Of a stretch of DNA of 64,000 bases, positions 58,475 through 64,000 are shown in pieces. The position numbers and the translations under genes were made by a program. The DNA lies in contig NC_081408.1 of NCBI RefSeq assembly GCF_030272615.1, positions 614,093,977-614,157,976 on the forward strand. Direction: 5' to 3'. Under the pieces are notes generated by a model that ran no database searches, was not told the DNA's origin, and saw only the letters and a list, made by a program, of their open reading frames with translations. Source of the DNA: Cryptomeria japonica (lineage: Eukaryota > Streptophyta > Pinopsida > Cupressales > Cupressaceae). Each line of letters begins with the position of its first letter. Position 1 is the first letter of the stretch.

Positions 58475-61400
58475 ATCTATAAAGACGTAAATTATTTTAT
58501 AACCAAATAGACATAGCTTACTCTTTATTCTTAAATAAAGTCATAATTCCTTTAATAAGTCTATTTCATTCCACTTTTCTTTCCATAACTTCATTTTATC
58601 ATTCCATTTATATCCTAATAAACACAAATTTTCTATAAAAGATAAAGATTATTCATTCAATAAATCGATGTAAGTAGTATCTCAATCATACAATAATTAG
58701 GCATTTCAAGTTGTCGTAAGTTCGATAACAAAAGAATAAAAGTAAAGGGTGAGATGCATCCTTTGATCCCCAAGCTATCTTCAATGCAATCTTTAGCATG
58801 AAGACGAGAACAAGATTTGGGCACTTTTTCTACCCAACCTTGAAGCTTACACTTCCCTGGAATTCTTAGTCAATCAAGAACACCCGACCCTGCACAAATT
58901 CCTTAGCAAAAGAATTCGAAAGACAAGATGGAATCTGGTGCATGCCTAGATGATACATGCAATTCATTTTTCTAATACCATTAAGAAACATGCAAGATCA
59001 ATCAAGGATGTAGTAGAGTGGATAAATAAATGAATTCCGTCTATTTAAATGGTTATTCAATTGATTACTCGGTCGAGTATAATGCCATGCATAGCAAATA
59101 ATATAGTTTGGAAAAAGAAAACTCTCTCTCTATAATCCACATTTGGCACCTGTCCTAGAAGGTAACTTTCCACAAACACAAGTCTATCTAGCTTTGTTCA
59201 CATGAATCTAGAATAAATATATATATAGAAGAAAATATTTCACCTTTGATTTCTAGCTTCCTATTTCTCATAAGATAAAAATACAATGTTTAAAGAAGAC
59301 AATCTTTTGCCTTTCAATTCTAGCTTCCTATTTCTCATGAGATAAAAATATAATGTTTAGAGAAGACAATCTTTCGTTAAGTAGAAATAGAAAGAATCAA
59401 TCTTTCGTTAAAACCAATTCTATCTGACAGGAAGCAATCTTTCAAGGATAAACAAATATACATCTGAAAGAAAACAATCTTTCTCTTATATCTTTCAAGC
59501 AATTTAAAGACAAGAATTAAATATTAAGGTGGTGTAATACATGTATGTATCTTACATATAAATTGAATAAAATGAGTACACATTCTTTTCTTCAATTATC
59601 AAAATATTTTAAAAGTGTAATCATTAACATGCATTCCCTTTCTTATGGTTTAGAATTTCTATGTTTATATCATCTAAGCTATATATCTTTCCATGTTCTT
59701 TGGTTCGTCTACCTCTTTTCTCGAATGACATATTTAGTTTAATACTAATATGTGACTTTCCATGATTTAAGAACTCAACTCACTGATTTTACTAATTTTC
59801 CATAACAACAATCTAACATGATGAAAATTCATAAAGTGCCTATCTATATGGCCTTTCAAGTGAGACACCTAATAATCATCTTTACTTTTCATGCAAGGAT
59901 CAAATTCGAAAGTGTAAGTCTTTTCTACATAAATTCAAAATAAGCTTCAATTTTTAATAATTTGTTATCGTAGTATTTCATCTTCTTTTTTATTCAAATT
60001 TACAAGTTTTATACACACGATCACTCTATCCTCTTACTCTGTTTATATAGGATTTGGTTGTCTAATTTCTATGAATTTCACTTATGTTTATCAACAATAT
60101 TTTCGAATATCTTTCCTTAAGACATTTATGTATAGAATATAATTTTCTAAAGAATGTATTTTGATGTCATTCAACAAAATTCTCATAATCAGAAATCTAA
60201 AAACTATGACTCTAATTTTGTCTAAGTCTAATCAAAATAGAACATTTTCTCTTTAGATTTCTACAACAAACTTTGTTAGAACAAATCTTACCTCTGACTA
60301 ATTCTACTCGGTGTATTATTATCTTCTTTCTATCTCACCAAGCTCTCAAGAAGGTCGTTGTTCCTCTGGCATGTCTACCACTCTTTGTTGTTTCGGTATT
60401 CAACTCTTTCCTCTAAAATTCGACTCTAAATCTGAGATGATCATCATTGATCTTTTACGACTTGGTCGTAAACACATCTAAATCTCCACTACTTTTCTCT
60501 TCTAAATTCCATTCTCTAATCCTTTGTCGCATCTATGTTCCTCCTCTCTTCCAACTCAATGGTCTATAAATAGTGTTGTCATCTACCTTCTTTCCTATTC
60601 TCAGTGTATCTCTCCTAGTGGTGGATTGATTCTAAATGACACCACGTGTGGTTTTATTGCAACATAATAGTCCTAAATGGTTTTGAACACTTGTGTGTTC
60701 ACCATGCAAAGTTATCCATTAACTTCTTATGTGACACCACACTGCACATGTCATTTATAGATATTAATAGCGACTCCCTTGCAAACGGTTTCTAAGTTCT
60801 CATGATGCCAAGTCAACTTTCCTCCTTTGTCGACTATGACTTGTATTAAATACAACCAACCATTGTAGTAGTGAATTCTTCTCATTCAAGTTCAATGAGT
60901 TTAACATCTCTTCAATCACATCGTGGTTGCAAGGTCCGTGATCATCTTAAACCCTACATGTTTTTTTGCATGCATAGCCGATACCAACCCAATGACTTCC
61001 TTCTCTTAACTCATTGTTTTCTTTGAGTCGCCATTAATACCGATTCTTTTGCAAGGCGTTTAGATACATGCATAGTGATTTTCCAAGTCTTAGTAGCTTC
61101 TACGTGGGGTTATGGACAATATTACCCATCGTGATTTGTTTATGAAAGAGGAGTGGTTGGTGGTAATACCGACCCCTCCCTTTAAATAAGGGGAGTGGTC
61201 AATATTACTATCGACCTCCCTCACATTAACCTTTATTTACATTGAAATACCACCCCTTCTTGGTTGTTACTTACAATAGTTTTTGCATTTCCTAAGTCTC
61301 AGTGGCTTCCAATATGTAGCTATACTCATTGACTTCTGCTACATTGAGGATCGGGGAGTATGGCCAAGCTGACCATAGTGGCTTGTATAACAGTCGATAT

Positions 61401-62367
61401 CCTTAATCAAACCCGCCACCTTTTTCTATTTGATGCATAAATATGTTTAATAAAAATAATATTATATATAATAATATTAATAATACATGGCTTTATTACA
61501 TGTTATATTAAAAAGAAAACCAAGTTAATTAGGTTATATTATATTTTAATTTTATATATATGAAACATCCGATTTATTATATCTAATGTCAAAAGTACAT
61601 ATTAAATATGATATATATATATATATATGATTCTAAATTATATACATACATATTCAAAAACATAATATTTCGAATTGAAAAGATAGCTATTGATAGCTTA
61701 ATCACTTTAAACATGATTTAAAGTAACTAGACATAATTAAAAGTCACCTTCGTGTGTATATATATGTATATATTATCAAGTCACAATTATCGAACTTACA
61801 TGCATAAGAATTTTATATAATTGTAAACACATCAATCATTAATATAATTACATTTGCATTCTCTTATGCTAGAGACATTAAATCATCCTTATAAAGAATG
61901 TTAAGTCGTTAAATTACATAAGTTTTCTTTCAAAATATCAAACTAATTTTCACTTTTACATACGAAATAAATGTAACAATTACCATTTACTCATAGCATT
62001 TCATTAATTAAAAATCATGCATCGATGAAATCACAATTGCACAAAAATAATTTTTCAACTGTGGTGTGTGAGAGATTCCATCTATTCTAACTAAATCCAG
62101 GAGCTAAGACAACTCTACCTAAACCATGTTCTCGCCTTCATCTGCGTTCACTAGTTCCTACATTCACTTGCACTCGGTTGCTCATTAGCAATGATGATCC
62201 CAATTTTAAAAATTATTACTGATCATTCAATTGTATGCAAATCATTTTAGTGCATTCAATCTCCTATCTTATTAACAATTCCATTTTCATTTCATTTCAA
62301 TTTTATTTGCAAAAAATAAACATTATTTTCCTAATTAAATAATTATGGAAAAATAAGGTTTGTGACA
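58475..62367. mobile_element. Unclassified 3.9-kb insertion in copia gag
   Basis: The gag reading is continuous across this stretch if it is removed. On the minus strand its right border begins TGTCACAAACC at 62367, an LTR-like start; the left border has no clear CA, so it could be a solo LTR or a damaged element. It contains a TATAAATAG box near 60563, a 67-bp tandem duplication (about 59244-59380) and (TA)n near 61611. No coding sequence was recognised. Target duplication is not evident. Confidence 0.5.
59244..59380 (+). repeat. 67-bp tandem duplication
   Basis: TTCTAGCTTCCTATTTCTCAT recurs with offset 67, followed in both copies by GATAAAAATA(C/T)AATGTTTA(A/G)AGAAGACAATCTTT. Confidence 0.85.
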
Positions 62368-62777
62368 ACATTTGATACCTAGGACAAGATCATTCACCTT
62401 AGCCATGAAATAATTTATGTTCTCATCTTCTCCCATTCTCAAAATATCATACTTCCCTTTCAAACTCTGCAACTTAGCAACTTTTACTTGTTTATCTCCT
62501 TCATACAAGGTTTCAAGATTTTCCTAGATCTCATGTGCAATCTGAAGTCCCATTACATTTGTCATCTTTGAATCAATTAGGGCGCTTAGCAATGCTTCCT
62601 TCTCTCTAATGTAATTTTTATCTTCTTTGATATCATCAGCAGTAACTGGTCCATTTGGAGGAACATAATAGGCATTCTTTGTAATCTTCCAGTAATCTTC
62701 TCCAAGACATCTCAATGCACTTCCATCTGATTCTTCCATATAGCATAGATACTACCATCAAATCTTGGACTTTCCAT
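62368..62777 (-). pseudogene. Copia gag, N-terminal part
   Basis: ATG at 62775-62777 (MESPRFDGSIYAIWKNQMEV), a one-base frameshift at about 62715, then LGEDYWKITKNAYYVPPNGP, EKEALLSALIDSKMTNVM, EIWENLETLYEGD (Trp as stop) and YDILRMGEDENINYFMAKVNDLVLGIKC. This is the copia gag retro-domain (UBN2 type). The C-terminal part lies left of the insertion. Confidence 0.85.
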
Positions 62778-62852
62778 CTTAAAGATAACACTTCCACTTC
62801 CAGTTTCCATCCTAGATCTCCTCAAGCAATTAAGCTTCTTCCAAAGGATCTA

Positions 62853-62864
62853 GCTCTGATACCA
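62853..62864 (-). other. Primer binding site (tRNA-iMet)
   Basis: The minus strand reads TGGTATCAGAGC two bases from the 5' LTR, as in the first copia element. Confidence 0.9.
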
Positions 62865-62866
62865 AT

Positions 62867-64000
62867 TATTGGCAACAATAAGGAGAGAAAACTGAGAGGG
62901 GGGGTGAATTAGTTTTTCTACCTGATCTACAAACTCAACCATAAATACAGATATGATAAACTGTAGCAACAAAAAAGATAAGCAGATAAAGAACACAACA
63001 CCAAGATTTTGACATGGAAAACTTGGTTAAGGGAAAAACCACAGTGGGAACCTACCCACAATAAGATGATACTCTGTAGTAGTATGTAAAAATATTACAA
63101 TGGGGAATGCACTAGCATTCAGGCACACTGCCTAGAGATCACTACTCAAAAGATAATGACCTGAAAGGCTACAACCCTCAGGGAAGTCTCACTGACTTAC
63201 AAAAATATTCAAACTACAATCCAGAAGGAATGAACTAAAAGAATAGCATCTCCAAATGCCTGATGACAGTTTCGGTTAAGCACAATGTCTACTTGGCAAC
63301 ATGAATCTCTTCTCAATCACAATGTTGAAAGATGAATCACTTCTTTGCACATACACCACTCTCTGATAATGAAGACACAACCATGATACAAAAATTACAT
63401 GACTATACCACCTATTTATACAAATCATCAACCTTGACAACAAGGTCGGCTAAACCCTCAACTCATAATTACAAAATTACATCACATGATACAAATATCG
63501 ACCACTAGACCAATATAATGATATAAATGACATAACATGGTCCTAAACCAAATCCCCAAATGCTCAACTCCACCAAGAATCACGCCAAAATCAACTGCAG
63601 CACGCTACACCACCAAGAAAACCACATAACATGAAGAACATCATCCGTTTAGCAAAATTACCAAGATCTCACACAAAGATCAATGTGGATCATCAAAACA
63701 AATAGGACATACTTAGGAAACACCAGAAAGTACATTAGAATCATCGGTAACAACTGCACCAACACCACTTATCAAATCTTCATCAATCAACATCTAAAAC
63801 TCAAGAACACTCAAACATAAGAAACTATCATGAAGAAAGATAACTTGTGGAGAACCAAATCAGGAACCATCTAAAATGAAGATACACAAGAGAATTCCAA
63901 ACAATATCCCAAAAACTCATCTCAAGATCTGATCAGACCGGAATATATCAGAGGAAATACTGAACTCTACAAAGCACTGATAAAAAAAACAAACTACAAA
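62867..64000 (-). repeat. 5' LTR of copia element 2 (cut by window end)
   Basis: It begins TATTGGCAACAATAAGG, so the LTR terminal TG has changed to TA, and follows the 3' LTR to the window edge. Confidence 0.88.

Larger units (their letters stand above)
53062..64000 (-). mobile_element. Copia retrotransposon, gag-pol, extends past the window
   Basis: Minus-strand element: 3' LTR 53062-54384, PPT just inside, then RNase H, RT, integrase, protease region and gag (reading rightward), PBS 62853-62864 and 5' LTR from 62867 to beyond 64000. It differs in LTR sequence from the element at 18718 but shares the GAGAGGGGGGGTGAAT type start and the same PBS. Many stops; the gag is split by an insertion at about 58475-62367. 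Confidence 0.9.

Noticed and set aside
1-64000. tRNA, rRNA and riboswitch genes looked for across the window
   Set aside because: No cloverleaf, rRNA block or riboswitch core was recognised by eye. A covariance search would be decisive.

Overview
This is plant nuclear DNA, almost certainly from a large, repeat-rich genome. A gymnosperm (conifer-like) is my best guess, from the mix of old Tat-type gypsy, SIRE-like copia and RNase H-bearing L1 elements and a long telomere-like block; the species cannot be named. Nearly all coding sequence is decayed transposable elements. I see no bacterial-type operon, CRISPR array, rRNA or tRNA gene.

Layout. 1-12930: 3' part of a Tat-like Ty3/gypsy element (+): integrase end of pol, an antisense plant-mobile-domain (PMD) gene, polypurine tract and 3' LTR. 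The LTR is split by a nearly full-length L1 LINE (5306-11572) with a 14-bp target-site duplication. 12931-18717: AT-rich DNA, a possible copia LTR, a LINE ORF1 fragment and a copia integrase fragment. 18718-26681: a copia-type element (-) with both LTRs, PBS, PPT, gag and a long env-like/extra ORF but no recognisable pol; its gag is interrupted by an odd GC-rich insertion. 26682-37900: AT-rich DNA, a foldback MITE, two 5'-truncated or uncertain LINE segments (one with an extra third ORF), an internally deleted LINE (33051-36698) and a near-perfect hairpin.

37915-40590 (-) is the only gene that looks intact: a six-exon aluminium-activated malate transporter (ALMT) family gene of 530 codons, with consensus splice sites, a probable 5'UTR intron and a TATA box. 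Beyond it lie a second MITE of the same family, about 4.3 kb of degenerate TTAGGG/TTTAGGG-like repeat (42690-47000), a two-exon relic of an ORC4-like gene (48837-49114), microsatellites, and a second copia element (-) from 53062 past the window end, with gag-pol order intact but full of stops and with its gag split by a 3.9-kb insertion.

Only the ALMT locus looks functional. The elements mostly decay by in-frame stops that fit C-to-T (or G-to-A) changes, as expected of silenced, methylated DNA. I found no clearly new biological system. The most unusual items are the antisense PMD gene inside the gypsy element, the extra LINE ORF, the GC-rich quasi-palindrome cluster, the hairpin downstream of ALMT and the telomere-like array.
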